DNA of 64,000 nt from Maribacter spongiicola. GTDB lineage: Bacteria; Bacteroidota; Bacteroidia; Flavobacteriales; Flavobacteriaceae. The notes under the pieces were generated by a model. That model was not told the DNA's origin. It did not search any database and was given only the letters and a program-made list of their open reading frames with translations. The translations under genes were made by a program, and so were the position numbers. Below are positions 8,458 through 16,567 of the stretch, piece after piece (the first letter of the stretch is position 1; every line of letters begins with the position of its first letter). The stretch lies in contig NZ_SOAY01000011.1 of NCBI RefSeq assembly GCF_004364165.1, positions 806,001 through 870,000 on the forward strand. The letters are read 5' to 3'.

Positions 8458-8554
8458 AGCGAGTCTTAAGGGCAGTATCAAAAAACAACTTTAAAATTCT
8501 GGGAGTATAATAGTGCGGAATTATTAATCTAGATTATCGAATAAAAACGGACAT

Positions 8555-9319
8555 ATGAAATACGAAATAAAAAAATTCCATGACGGACAGGTTACTGCTA
8601 AAATCGCTGAAACTGGAGATATTCATATAAAAATTAGAGGGAATAGTTATGAAGATTTATTTAGAGCTGCTGCAATAAAAGAAGCTTGGGATGCTACTAA
8701 TGCAACTCATAAAACAGCTGTAGCTAAACTCTCCATCTTTTGCCTAATTGGTCAGCGCTCAGATAGGCGATTTAATAAAGGGGAATCTTTCGATCTAAAA
8801 GTGATCTGTAAATTTATTAATGACATGAAATTTGATGCGGTTTCTATATTACATCCGCACAGTGCTATTTCATTGGCTTTAATTGAAAATTCAGAAAAAA
8901 TATCGCATGTAACCTATGTTGAAAAAGCATATAACCAAATCGGTAATCCGGTATTGGTGAGTCCAGATGCTGGTGCGTATAAAACCACCCATGAAATTGC
9001 AGAAAAGCTAAATGCAGACTTAGTGCCCTCTAATAAGGTTCGTGTAGATGGAGCACCTGAAATTAGTATTCAAGGTGATGTAAAAGGTAAAGAATGCTTA
9101 ATTGTCGATGATTTGGCAGATGGTGGTAGAACCTTTAAATTTTTGGCGGAAGCACTAAAGAAACAAGGTGCTACCAAAGTATTTTTATATGTTACCCATG
9201 GGCAATTCAATTATGGTTTTGACGAGCTTAAAGAATTTATAGACCATATTTACTGTACCAATAGTTATAAAGATATTGATGATGATTTTGTAACACAATT
9301 TAAGTTAGAAGGATTGTAA
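8555..9319 (+). CDS. Ribose-phosphate pyrophosphokinase-like protein
   Basis: 254 residues, shorter than housekeeping PRPP synthetases (about 310). GQRSDRRFNKGESFDLKVIC (about 67-86) parallels the ATP-binding flexible loop of Prs, ILHPHS parallels its catalytic DLH region, and CLIVDDLADGGRTF (about 181-194) is the PRPP-binding loop. It probably makes PRPP for the NAMPT encoded two genes upstream. The ATG is 97 bp after the previous stop with no operator-like site between. The final 60 codons have a decayed second copy at about 10580-10820. Confidence 0.8.
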   Translation: MKYEIKKFHDGQVTAKIAETGDIHIKIRGNSYEDLFRAAAIKEAWDATNATHKTAVAKLSIFCLIGQRSDRRFNKGESFDLKVICKFINDMKFDAVSILHPHSAISLALIENSEKISHVTYVEKAYNQIGNPVLVSPDAGAYKTTHEIAEKLNADLVPSNKVRVDGAPEISIQGDVKGKECLIVDDLADGGRTFKFLAEALKKQGATKVFLYVTHGQFNYGFDELKEFIDHIYCTNSYKDIDDDFVTQFKLEGL

Positions 9320-9340
9320 TTTCTAAAGAATAGTAAAATG

Positions 9341-9371
9341 AAAAATAGCGCAATACTGCGCTATTTTTTTT
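9341..9371 (+). terminator. Rho-independent terminator of the NAD salvage operon
   Basis: A 12-bp stem (AAAAATAGCGCA, 9341-9352, with 9357-9368), loop ATAC, and a T-run lie 21 bp after the PRPP synthetase stop codon. An altered copy of this hairpin is found at 10792-10820. Confidence 0.85.
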
Positions 9372-9512
9372 GTGTTGAATCGTAAACTCACACTGACATC
9401 GTAAGGTAGATTACATAGTTTTTGCAAAGAAAACAAAGAACTTCTTTTGATTTTTAAGTACTACCAATACAAAGAAAAAATATAACTCTAAGTGACTCAT
9501 AATCAAACAGTA

Positions 9513-10364
9513 CTAAACCTTCTCTTCATAGTTCGATTCAAAAATTCTGTATTTGAATAGACCAACAACCACTGCACCACCAACACTGTTGCCCAACAAT
9601 GCTAAAAATAAAAACCAGAGGTAATCTAAAAAGCTAATATCAGCGGAATGTAGAAAGGCACCGAATACCTCTATGTTACCTACAATACTATGGTGAAAGC
9701 CGCCAAAACCAATAACACCGGTTATCATAATGATAAGTACCACACGGGTAAGCGAATTCATGGTACTGTTCAATAACCAGGTCAAAAGCCCCATAAGCCA
9801 TCCGGCAACTACGGCACTAGTTAGTAGTACCCAAGAGTCTTCTTTTGCGACATGGGTACCAATTTCAACCATGGTTTCCGCGGTAAACAAATGAAGATGG
9901 GGCGCAAGAAATCCGATGAACACAGCAAAAATAATTCCCCCTATAACATTACCTAAAATAACCAATCCCCATACACGTAATAACTCCCAAATGCTGCGCT
10001 GACCATTTAACATGGGCAAAGCCAATACCGATGTTTGTTCGGTAAATAGTGCAGATTTTCCAAGAATAACCAATATAAAACCAACAGGGTATACAAGTGC
10101 AAAAAGTTTGAAAATGAACGTCGTTTCAATTGTACCGTTCAATAGATAATAAAGTGCACAGACCATAAAATAACTAAACCCAATTTCTAGTCCCGCAATT
10201 AACGAACTTAAGAACATGGCTTTGTTTTTTACTTTGAAAATTTCTTCTCCTTCATGAATAACCCTACTAAGAATAACACTGTATTCATTGCCTCCTTTAA
10301 TTTCTTCAGATTTTTTCTCTAGTTCTTTCTGATGGTCTTGTTGTTCTTCTTTTTCGGTTTCCAT
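9513..10364 (-). CDS. Formate/nitrite transporter family protein
   Basis: 283 residues. A charged N-terminal tail of about 35 residues (METEKEEQQDHQKELEKKSEE) is followed by six hydrophobic segments in the aquaporin-like FNT fold. Features include ALPMLNGQRSIWELLRVWGLVILGN and the symmetry-related FHHSIVGNIEVFGAFLH, where the His in the second half is at the pore histidine region. FNT channels pass formate, nitrite or hydrosulfide; the charged tail recalls the YfdC-like subgroup, whose substrate is unclear. It lies between the intact PRPP synthetase gene and its remnant, in the opposite orientation. Confidence 0.85.
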   Translation of the reverse strand: METEKEEQQDHQKELEKKSEEIKGGNEYSVILSRVIHEGEEIFKVKNKAMFLSSLIAGLEIGFSYFMVCALYYLLNGTIETTFIFKLFALVYPVGFILVILGKSALFTEQTSVLALPMLNGQRSIWELLRVWGLVILGNVIGGIIFAVFIGFLAPHLHLFTAETMVEIGTHVAKEDSWVLLTSAVVAGWLMGLLTWLLNSTMNSLTRVVLIIMITGVIGFGGFHHSIVGNIEVFGAFLHSADISFLDYLWFLFLALLGNSVGGAVVVGLFKYRIFESNYEEKV

Positions 10365-10579
10365 GATTTGGTAATTTTTTTATAAATGGCAGCTGTAATT
10401 AATGCTTCACTATTTCTAGGTAAGATATTAATAAATAGCTAATTACATAAATTAACCAAAAGCATTATATTTCTTTAAGATTTACGCTACTTTAAAAATT
10501 CATTTTTAAAATACGTAAGCACTACAGAATATATACCTAGTATTTTTATTTTAAAAATAGATAACGGACCGGAATATAG

Positions 10580-10820
10580 TTGCTCCTAATACATTTTTAG
10601 ATAGCTTTAAAAAATCAAGTTGCATCTACAGTTTAGCTGTACATAAACCATTCGTAGATTAATTATGGTTTCGACATGCTAAAAAATCTATTGCCCATAG
10701 ATTTTGCACCAATAGCTATAAAGATATTGATGATGATTTTATTACGCCATTTAAGTTAGAAGGATATTAAAACGCTCCAAATCAGTAAGATGAAAAATAG
10801 TGCAGTACTACGCTATTTTT
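10580..10820 (+). pseudogene. Decayed duplicate of the 3' end of the PRPP synthetase gene, with terminator
   Basis: The stretch TGCACCAATAGCTATAAAG onward reads C-T-N-S-Y-K-D-I-D-D-D-F-I-T-P-F-K-L-E-G-Y-stop, against C-T-N-S-Y-K-D-I-D-D-D-F-V-T-Q-F-K-L-E-G-L-stop in the intact gene at 9255-9319. Similarity runs further upstream: AATTATGGTTT at 10661-10671 matches the N-Y-G-F codons, and weaker matches reach about 10580. At least one-base length differences break the frame near 10655 and 10690. A copy of the downstream hairpin follows at 10792-10820. There is no intact start, so it is a non-functional remnant. Confidence 0.8.
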
Positions 10821-10822
10821 TA
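10792..10822. terminator. Hairpin shared by the prs remnant and thiE
   Basis: AAAAATAG (about 10792-10799) pairs with CTATTTTT (10813-10820) around a partly paired centre. It is an altered copy of the hairpin at 9341-9371. It directly abuts the stop codon of the minus-strand thiE gene (10820-10822), so it now probably serves as terminator for that convergent gene. Confidence 0.6.
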
Positions 10823-11470
10823 TTCAAATGTATGTCGCTGTTCTGCTATTGAAGATGCTTGCAGTAACTGGTGAAATGTTTTTATACTATTAAAGTTGCT
10901 CGTAATTTCTTCGGATACCGTAATGCCAGATACTCCTGCTTCTAGTAAAGCTTTCACATCTGCTGTGGAAAGGCCCCCAAAAGCAATAATTGGGGTTTCG
11001 GTTTTTAAAGCTTCTACGAGTAACGTATACCCATTTAAACCCAAAACCGGACTCGGATTATCTTCGTTGGCAGTAGCTTTAAACGGACCTAAATTGATAT
11101 AATCTACTTCTTTGCTCAATAGTGCTTCTGCGTCTTGTAAATTGTTTGCCGTACCACCGATCATTTGCCAAGTATAAAGCAATTTTCGTACCTCGGTAGG
11201 GGATGTTGCTGATTTATTTAATACAACACCATCTGCCTTTACCGTTTTTGCAATCTTAATCTGATTATCAATGATCAACCGCGTTTGAAAATGAGAAGTG
11301 ATTTCTCTAGCTTCTTCTGCTATTTTTAAAAACTTCTTTTCTGAGACATCTTCTAAAACCAACTGTACCAATTCTATACCCGAAGTACATGCCTTTTGTA
11401 TATTTTCCAATACCTCTTTTGGCGAGTTTCCTTTTGGTATGTAGTGCAGTTTAGGGATAATCATGTCCAT
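10820..11470 (-). CDS. thiE: Thiamine phosphate synthase (ThiE/TenI family)
   Basis: 216-residue TIM-barrel protein. Visible family features are RLIIDNQIKIAKTVKADGVVL (strand with the pyrimidine-site region), IGGTANN, DYINLGPFKAT followed by the phosphate-site glycine loops IIAFGGLS and GVSGITVSEEI. ThiE couples hydroxymethylpyrimidine pyrophosphate with thiazole phosphate. The stand-alone location away from other thi genes leaves a TenI-like or regulatory paralogue possible. The start at 11470 is used; a second Met lies two codons in. A minus-strand promoter box lies at 11506-11513. Confidence 0.8.
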   Translation of the reverse strand: MDMIIPKLHYIPKGNSPKEVLENIQKACTSGIELVQLVLEDVSEKKFLKIAEEAREITSHFQTRLIIDNQIKIAKTVKADGVVLNKSATSPTEVRKLLYTWQMIGGTANNLQDAEALLSKEVDYINLGPFKATANEDNPSPVLGLNGYTLLVEALKTETPIIAFGGLSTADVKALLEAGVSGITVSEEITSNFNSIKTFHQLLQASSIAEQRHTFE

Positions 11471-11505
11471 ATTTTAGGGTGTAAATGTTATGGTGTTTGA
11501 ATTGG

Positions 11506-11513
11506 CAAAGTTA
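11506..11513 (-). promoter_or_regulatory. thiE promoter -7 box
   Basis: CAAAGTTA on the plus strand is TAACTTTG on the minus strand, matching TAnnTTTG. It lies about 36 bp before the thiE start, within the 317-bp gap at 11471-11787. No conserved THI-box riboswitch was recognised in the short leader. Confidence 0.45.
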
Positions 11514-11678
11514 GGGATGTATAAATATATATTTATGATATAAAGTTGAAATTGGGAAAATAAGTTTACTTCTTAGAAAAAGTCTCTGTACACCATAATT
11601 TGTTAATAGCTAATTAGTATGTATAGACTTTTATATTGAACAGGTTTAGTTGGTGTGTTTTAATTTGAAATCTAAAAA

Positions 11679-11706
11679 TAGGAGGGAAGGCAATGTGTTT
11701 GGAATA
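11679..11706 (+). repeat. Imperfect dispersed repeat, copy 1
   Basis: TAGGAGGGAAGGCAATGTG and the following bases match about 22 of 28 positions with 13020-13047 (TAGGAGGGGAGTGTAATGTG). Both copies are intergenic. A weaker G-rich match lies near 17864. The nature of the element is unknown. It occupies the gap between thiE and the DUF6642-like gene, where little else can be seen. Confidence 0.35.
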
Positions 11707-11787
11707 TTATTTTATACAAAAACGCTAAAAAAGCTAAAACAGTTGCAGTAATTTTGTACTTCATATACGCTACAAAAATTTAGAGGC

Positions 11788-12387
11788 TTGCTAGAGAAAA
11801 GAAGACAATTACCCCAAAAACACGTAAGTGATCAGGAAAATTTCATCTATTGTTTAGAAGGGGTCGATGATATTGAAAATGTGAACGTCACCGAAGCCCA
11901 AGAAAGCTTAGAGCAATTAGCCATGAAATATGGTATTGCCAGTATCAATAAAACGTGCGATACTATCGAAGGACTAGAAGACAGCTTAAACACTTTAGTC
12001 TTGGATGACCATAATTTTAAGGATTATGAAATTATCTATCTGGTAATGCATGGTGAAGCCAACAGTATTTGCTTGAATGATTACTATTATACTTTACAAG
12101 AAATTGCGGAGATATTTGAAGGACGATTAAAAGGAAAAATCCTGCATTTCTCCAATGCAAAAATTCTAGACCTGGACGAAGAGGAAGCTCAATACTTCTT
12201 AGATATTACCAATGCAAAAGCTGTCTCTGGCTACGGTAATGAATATGACGGAGTAAGCAGTGCCAACCTAGATAAGGCATTCTTTAACTTATTTAAAGAA
12301 GATGATAATATGTTCGATGTGGTAGAAGAACTACACCAAAGACATTACAATGTATGCAAACTGCTAGATTTTAGATTGTATTACTAA
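11788..12387 (+). CDS. DUF6642-like hypothetical protein
   Basis: 199 residues with no signal peptide or membrane segment. The N-terminal NFIYCLEGVDD followed by IIYLVMHGEANSICLNDYYYTLQEIAE and KILHFSNAKIL suggests the DUF6642 family, which has a caspase-like or flavodoxin-like look (a conserved H-G after a hydrophobic strand). That resemblance is only my reading. The start is TTG at 11788; no ATG exists in frame before the conserved region. A TAATTTTG promoter box at 11749-11756 leaves a short leader and supports it. Confidence 0.6.
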   Translation: MLEKRRQLPQKHVSDQENFIYCLEGVDDIENVNVTEAQESLEQLAMKYGIASINKTCDTIEGLEDSLNTLVLDDHNFKDYEIIYLVMHGEANSICLNDYYYTLQEIAEIFEGRLKGKILHFSNAKILDLDEEEAQYFLDITNAKAVSGYGNEYDGVSSANLDKAFFNLFKEDDNMFDVVEELHQRHYNVCKLLDFRLYY

Positions 12388-12601
12388 GCTACTGACCAAA
12401 ACAAATCACTAACTCATCAATTTAATAACCATTTCTCTATTATTGCTTGTAAACAATTAAAGTAAATTTTCGTTGTTTAAAAAGTGTGAATATAAGAAGC
12501 TATTACATATTATTTTAAAATTCATAACTCTTAATTATTCACGATAAATATTAAATCTATATTCCTATTTTTACGAAAATCATATAAAAGAATTTAAGAT
12601 T

Positions 12602-12829
12602 ATGAGCAAAACAAAACTAACCATAAATAGTAATGGGTCTGTAAAAGTAGAAGGAGATTTTGAAGTTGTAGATAGCCAAGGTAATTCATATAACTTACAA
12701 GGTAGAACAGTGTTAGGTATATGTCGTTGCGGACTTTCTAATAACAAACCTTTTTGCGATGGTTCTCACAGAAATCATTTTGAGCACGAAGCAACAGCTT
12801 TCGATTTACCACCAATGAAAAAGAAATAA
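12602..12829 (+). CDS. CDGSH iron-sulfur domain protein
   Basis: 75 residues containing one CDGSH motif: Cys-Arg-Cys-Gly-Leu-Ser, then KPFCDGSH (residues about 40-56). The three cysteines and the histidine bind a [2Fe-2S] cluster in the mitoNEET-type family. Bacterial single-domain forms are small cytosolic redox proteins of uncertain role. It stands alone with its own upstream region. Confidence 0.85.
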   Translation: MSKTKLTINSNGSVKVEGDFEVVDSQGNSYNLQGRTVLGICRCGLSNNKPFCDGSHRNHFEHEATAFDLPPMKKK

Positions 12830-13019
12830 AACATATGAATTATTGCTTTTTAATGGACTTCTCTCATAAAAAAGCAATAATCAGTTTTTGTACTATAATG
12901 TTCCGCGTTATGTAACTTGAGCTTTGGTTAAAAGCGAAAGTTTCTACTTTTTTCCTTGTTTTTTCTTTCTAAAAACTTTCTTCTAAAGGTAGTGGAACAC
13001 TTATTATACGAGCCGACGG

Positions 13020-13047
13020 TAGGAGGGGAGTGTAATGTGTGTGAAAT
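13020..13047 (+). repeat. Imperfect dispersed repeat, copy 2
   Basis: Second copy of the G-rich intergenic sequence seen at 11679-11706. It lies just beyond the end of the minus-strand AraC regulator gene. No inverted terminal repeats or coding potential were found around it. Confidence 0.35.
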
Positions 13048-13061
13048 GGTTTTAACTTCAA

Positions 13062-13976
13062 TTAATTAATAGAGGCCATAAACTCCTTAGGGGAACGCCC
13101 TACTTTTTGTTTGAACAACCGACTAAAGTGTTGCGGATATTTAAAACCTAGTTCATAGGCGATTTCACTCACTGATTTGTTAGGGTCGAATACTTTTTCC
13201 TTAGCTACATCTATCAATTTCGCTTGAATAAATTCTTGGGCAGATTTGCCGGTTTCCTTTTTAACCAGATCACCAAAATAATTGGAAGAAAAATGAAGCT
13301 GATCCGCAAAATATGCTACTGAAGGTAAACCATTATTTTTTGGCTTTTCCGATGAAAAATATTGAGAAAGTAGATGATCAAACTTCTCTAAAGTACCCTT
13401 ATTCACTACTTCACGTGTAATGAATTGCCTGTCATAAAAACGAAGGCAATAGTCTAAAAATAGCTCAATATTGGTCACAATCAGTTTCTTGCTATGTTTA
13501 TCAATGGGCTGTTCCAATTCAAACTGAATTTTTTCCAATAAACTCAAGATTAGCTTTCGCTCTTTAGCGGATAAATGCAAAGCCTCATTACTTGAGTACG
13601 CAAAGAAATTAAATTCGTGAATCTTTTTTGCCAAACTTGTACCCAGCAATAGGTCTGGGTGAAAAAGCAAAGCATAGCCTTTGGGTACAAAACCCGGTTC
13701 ATAACCGCCAAGTTCAATAGTCTGGTTGGGCGCCATAAAAACCAAGGTACCTTCGTCATAGTCATATGAGTTACTGCCATACTTAAGTTTACAACCCACT
13801 GCATCTTTCAAAAAAATAGCATAACAGCTGTAATGAAATCCGTCGTACGATTTATTGGTATATCCGGTTTGGTTTACCTTTTTAAAATCGACAATACCTA
13901 CCAAAGGATGCAGAACTTCGTAATTTCTCAATTTAAAGTAGTCTGCAATGGTTTTAATTTCTAAAATATTCTTCAC
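13062..13976 (-). CDS. AraC-family transcriptional regulator
   Basis: 304 residues. The N-terminal ~190 residues form a cupin-like sensor domain. The C-terminal ~100 residues carry the two helix-turn-helix units of AraC/XylS proteins: SVAYFADQLHFSSNYFGDLVKKETG, then SVSEIAYELGFKYPQHFSRLFKQKVGRSPKEF with the signature ending. It is transcribed divergently from the exported five-gene operon starting at 14127, over a 150-bp spacer with tandem repeats, and is the likely regulator of that operon. Confidence 0.88.
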   Translation of the reverse strand: MKNILEIKTIADYFKLRNYEVLHPLVGIVDFKKVNQTGYTNKSYDGFHYSCYAIFLKDAVGCKLKYGSNSYDYDEGTLVFMAPNQTIELGGYEPGFVPKGYALLFHPDLLLGTSLAKKIHEFNFFAYSSNEALHLSAKERKLILSLLEKIQFELEQPIDKHSKKLIVTNIELFLDYCLRFYDRQFITREVVNKGTLEKFDHLLSQYFSSEKPKNNGLPSVAYFADQLHFSSNYFGDLVKKETGKSAQEFIQAKLIDVAKEKVFDPNKSVSEIAYELGFKYPQHFSRLFKQKVGRSPKEFMASIN

Positions 13977-14040
13977 GACTCATTGTATTTGAAATAAAGA
14001 TAACCTATTGATGATCACATCATCAAGCTACATATGTATT

Positions 14041-14077
14041 ATCTGTAATTTTGGTATAAACATCCGTAATTTGGGTA
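14041..14077 (+). promoter_or_regulatory. Tandem direct repeats, candidate AraC-type operator
   Basis: ATCTGTAATTTTGGTA (14041-14056) and ATCCGTAATTTGGGTA (14062-14077) match at 14 of 16 positions and are 21 bp apart, two helical turns. This is the usual geometry of AraC-family half-sites. They lie upstream of the operon's -7 box (14101-14108). Confidence 0.5.
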
Positions 14078-14100
14078 GTACCGCACCTAAGTTCTTCCCC

Positions 14101-14108
14101 TAATTTTG
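14101..14108 (+). promoter_or_regulatory. Operon promoter -7 box
   Basis: TAATTTTG matches TAnnTTTG and lies 18 bp before the ATG at 14127. No obvious -33 element was found, which would suit an activator-dependent promoter using the repeats just upstream. Confidence 0.5.
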
Positions 14109-14126
14109 GCATTGTAATCACGTACA

Positions 14127-14888
14127 ATGAAGAAGATAGGAACTTTAATGTTATTGCTGTTATTAAGTACTGCTAATGCGCAGGAAAATGCAAAAGATAA
14201 AAACTATAGGTTTTTAGATGACTTTAGAGGAAGTGCAAGTATAACTCATAATGGCGTTTCATTAGTTCCTTCTTTTTCTTTAGGTGATCCCGCTTTGCTG
14301 TTCGATTTAAAATTCACCAAAAAAAAGTTAAGTTTTGAGCCTGACATGCGTTTTTCTCTCGATGCCAAACCGTGGACTATGCTTTTTTGGTTTCGCTATA
14401 AGGCGATTGAAAAAGAAAAGTTTTCACTGAGGGTAGGGGCGCATCCCGGACTGAATTTTAGAACTGTAAATGTTATTAGAAACGGCAATACCGAAGAACT
14501 TTTAGAATCTAGAAGATATTTAGGTGCCGAAGTGGTACCCAGTTATAAATTATCAAAGCATACTAGTATTGGCATGTATTATCTGTACGCCCGAGGTTTT
14601 GATAAAGGGGTAAAAGAAACTAATTTTTTGGTGCTTAATGCTGCCTTTAGTCTATTTCCCATTTCAGACTCGTTTTATATAAATTTTACACCACAAGTTT
14701 ACTATCTTACCTCTGACGATTTAACCGGATATTATACCTCAGCGTTCTTGACCATTGGTAAAAAGCAATGTCCATTTTCGTTGACAGGTGTTATAAATAA
14801 AGGCATAAGCACCCAAATATTGCCCGATGATGATTTCACTTGGAGCGTGCTATTGAACTATAGTTTTCCAACAAAAAGAAAGATTTAA
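14127..14888 (+). CDS. Exported beta-barrel-like hypothetical protein
   Basis: 253 residues. Residues 1-18 form a signal peptide ending in ANAQ. The rest has alternating hydrophobic strands with aromatic residues (MLFWFRYKAIE, SIGMYYLYARGF, FYINFTPQVYYLT) and ends in an aromatic-rich strand (VLLNYSFPT), suggesting an outer-membrane barrel or barrel-like protein. No family is recognised. As first gene of the AraC-controlled operon it might act in uptake or sensing of the compound that the downstream enzymes process. Confidence 0.65.
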   Translation: MKKIGTLMLLLLLSTANAQENAKDKNYRFLDDFRGSASITHNGVSLVPSFSLGDPALLFDLKFTKKKLSFEPDMRFSLDAKPWTMLFWFRYKAIEKEKFSLRVGAHPGLNFRTVNVIRNGNTEELLESRRYLGAEVVPSYKLSKHTSIGMYYLYARGFDKGVKETNFLVLNAAFSLFPISDSFYINFTPQVYYLTSDDLTGYYTSAFLTIGKKQCPFSLTGVINKGISTQILPDDDFTWSVLLNYSFPTKRKI

Positions 14889-14935
14889 GAAAAGGCATAA
14901 CCCTTATTAAAATAACTACAAAAACAAAGTAATAC

Positions 14936-16054
14936 ATGATAAAGCTAAAATATACATTAGTACTTGGTAGCATACTTTTATTTATTGGCTGTAATGAACA
15001 AAACAAGCAAATAGCAGATACTCCTGTTGAAACGAATGATATTATTTCTATTCAAAAACAAGGGACTTTTGCCGTTGGTGGTTCGGTTAAGAAAAGCCAT
15101 GGAACTTTCGACCCCATTGCCCATGGTGCTTTTAATCCTTCAAATCAAAGTACCGAAGGGCAGACCTTGCATGGTGACCACGCATCGGTATTTTATCAAA
15201 TTCCTACGGAATCTCGCAAACTACCGCTAGTGTTTTGGCACGGCTACGGTCAGTCCATGCGAACTTGGCAAAGCACTCCAGATGGCAGGGAAGGGTTTCA
15301 AAATATATTCCTTAAAAAACGGTATCCTGTCTATTTATTAGATCAACCCAGAAGGGGATTGGCAGGACAAAGCTTAGAACCAAAAACATTGGAAGCTAAA
15401 ACTGAAGACCAACTGTGGTTCGGCATATTCAGAATGGGCGAGGGTAAACGTTTTTATCCGAACGTTCAATTTTCTAAGGACCCTGAAGCTTTAAATCAAT
15501 TCTTCCGTCGTAGTACTCCAGATACGGGACCTTTAAACATCAATCTAAATATTGAAGCGGTTTCTCAATTATTCGGAAAAATTGGTGACGGAATCCTAGT
15601 TACCCATTCCCATAGTGGCGGACAAGGTTGGAGTGCAGCTCTAAAGACCGATCGAATAAAAGCTATAGTAGCTTACGAACCTGGTAGTAATTTTGTATTT
15701 CCAGAAGATAACATTCCTGAACCTATTTCTTATGTGGGCGGAACATTACGTGCTAAAGGTATTTCATTGGAAGAATTTCAAAAACTGACCAAAATTCCCA
15801 TTGTAATTTATTATGGGGATTACATCCCTGAAATTGAAGTTAAAAACCCTGGTCAAGACCAATGGCGCGCCGCCCTTTCCATGGCGCGTAAATGGACAAA
15901 AACAGTAAACGACGCTGGTGGTGATGTAACTTTAGTTGTGTTACCGGAAATAGGAATCAAGGGAAATACGCACTTCCCTATGTCCGATTTAAACAATCAA
16001 GAAATAGCCGATGTAATGTACAATTGGCTAGAAGAAAAGAAATTAAAGAAATGA
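14936..16054 (+). CDS. Exported alpha/beta hydrolase lipoprotein
   Basis: 372 residues with a lipoprotein signal peptide (LFIGC, Cys at about 19). The hydrolase core begins around LPLVFWHGYGQSMRTW (oxyanion region). The nucleophile elbow is THSHSGGQG with Ser227, a variant of G-x-S-x-G with Ser in the first position. A late His (NTHFPMSD) could complete the triad. It probably acts on an ester or lactone in the periplasm; the substrate is unknown. It overlaps the next gene by 4 bp (ATGA), so the two are co-translated. Confidence 0.8.
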   Translation: MIKLKYTLVLGSILLFIGCNEQNKQIADTPVETNDIISIQKQGTFAVGGSVKKSHGTFDPIAHGAFNPSNQSTEGQTLHGDHASVFYQIPTESRKLPLVFWHGYGQSMRTWQSTPDGREGFQNIFLKKRYPVYLLDQPRRGLAGQSLEPKTLEAKTEDQLWFGIFRMGEGKRFYPNVQFSKDPEALNQFFRRSTPDTGPLNINLNIEAVSQLFGKIGDGILVTHSHSGGQGWSAALKTDRIKAIVAYEPGSNFVFPEDNIPEPISYVGGTLRAKGISLEEFQKLTKIPIVIYYGDYIPEIEVKNPGQDQWRAALSMARKWTKTVNDAGGDVTLVVLPEIGIKGNTHFPMSDLNNQEIADVMYNWLEEKKLKK

Positions 16055-16524
16055 AAAATCTAATTACAATAGTACTGTTTATGCTTCCAATTTGCATTTT
16101 TGCTCAAAATACGGACTACAAAGTGTCTTCATACAAAGACGAGGGCTTCAAGGCACCAAATACGCATTATATTGGCGAAGCTTGGTTGAGCGGTGTATTA
16201 CAGGCTGATGATGAAACCGACTTTAATATTACCAAAGCCACTTTTAAGGCTAATTCTACATTAGACTGGCATAAACATTCAACATCTCAAGTTCTTATTT
16301 ACGTAGACGGTGAAGGTTATTATCAAGAAAGAGGAAAAGACCCTGTGATACTTAAAGCAGGCGATGTAATCAAATGTGACAAAGAAACAGAGCACTGGCA
16401 CGCTTCAACTAAAGATAGTGATGTTACCTATTTAGCAATTTATGGAGGAGGACAACCCACCACATGGACCGAAGTGGTAACACAAGAATATTATGATAGT
16501 GTTGCCGATCAACTGAACGACTAA
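16051..16524 (+). CDS. Exported cupin, hydroxynitrile lyase-like
   Basis: 157 residues from the ATG at 16051; a longer frame from 16024 would prepend residues without a signal peptide. The signal peptide ends near IFAQ. The single cupin domain has WHKHSTSQ and EHWHAS: two His, one Gln and a third His, the metal-ligand set of manganese-type bacterial hydroxynitrile lyase cupins. The overall pattern also fits that group (ITKATF, GEGYYQERGK, LKAGDVI). These cupins are often found beside carboxymuconolactone decarboxylase-like proteins; the real substrate is unknown. Confidence 0.8.
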   Translation: MKNLITIVLFMLPICIFAQNTDYKVSSYKDEGFKAPNTHYIGEAWLSGVLQADDETDFNITKATFKANSTLDWHKHSTSQVLIYVDGEGYYQERGKDPVILKAGDVIKCDKETEHWHASTKDSDVTYLAIYGGGQPTTWTEVVTQEYYDSVADQLND

Positions 16525-16567
16525 TTCACCACTAATGAAAGTAACGTCATTAAGACCAGTACCTATC

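Noticed and set aside
11471..11787. Thiamine riboswitch before thiE
   Set aside because: The leader between the promoter box and the start codon is about 30 bases and lacks the conserved THI-box sequence.
16024..16050. Longer start for the first cupin
   Set aside because: It would place nine extra residues before the signal peptide; ATG 16051 overlaps the hydrolase stop as ATGA and gives a normal signal peptide.
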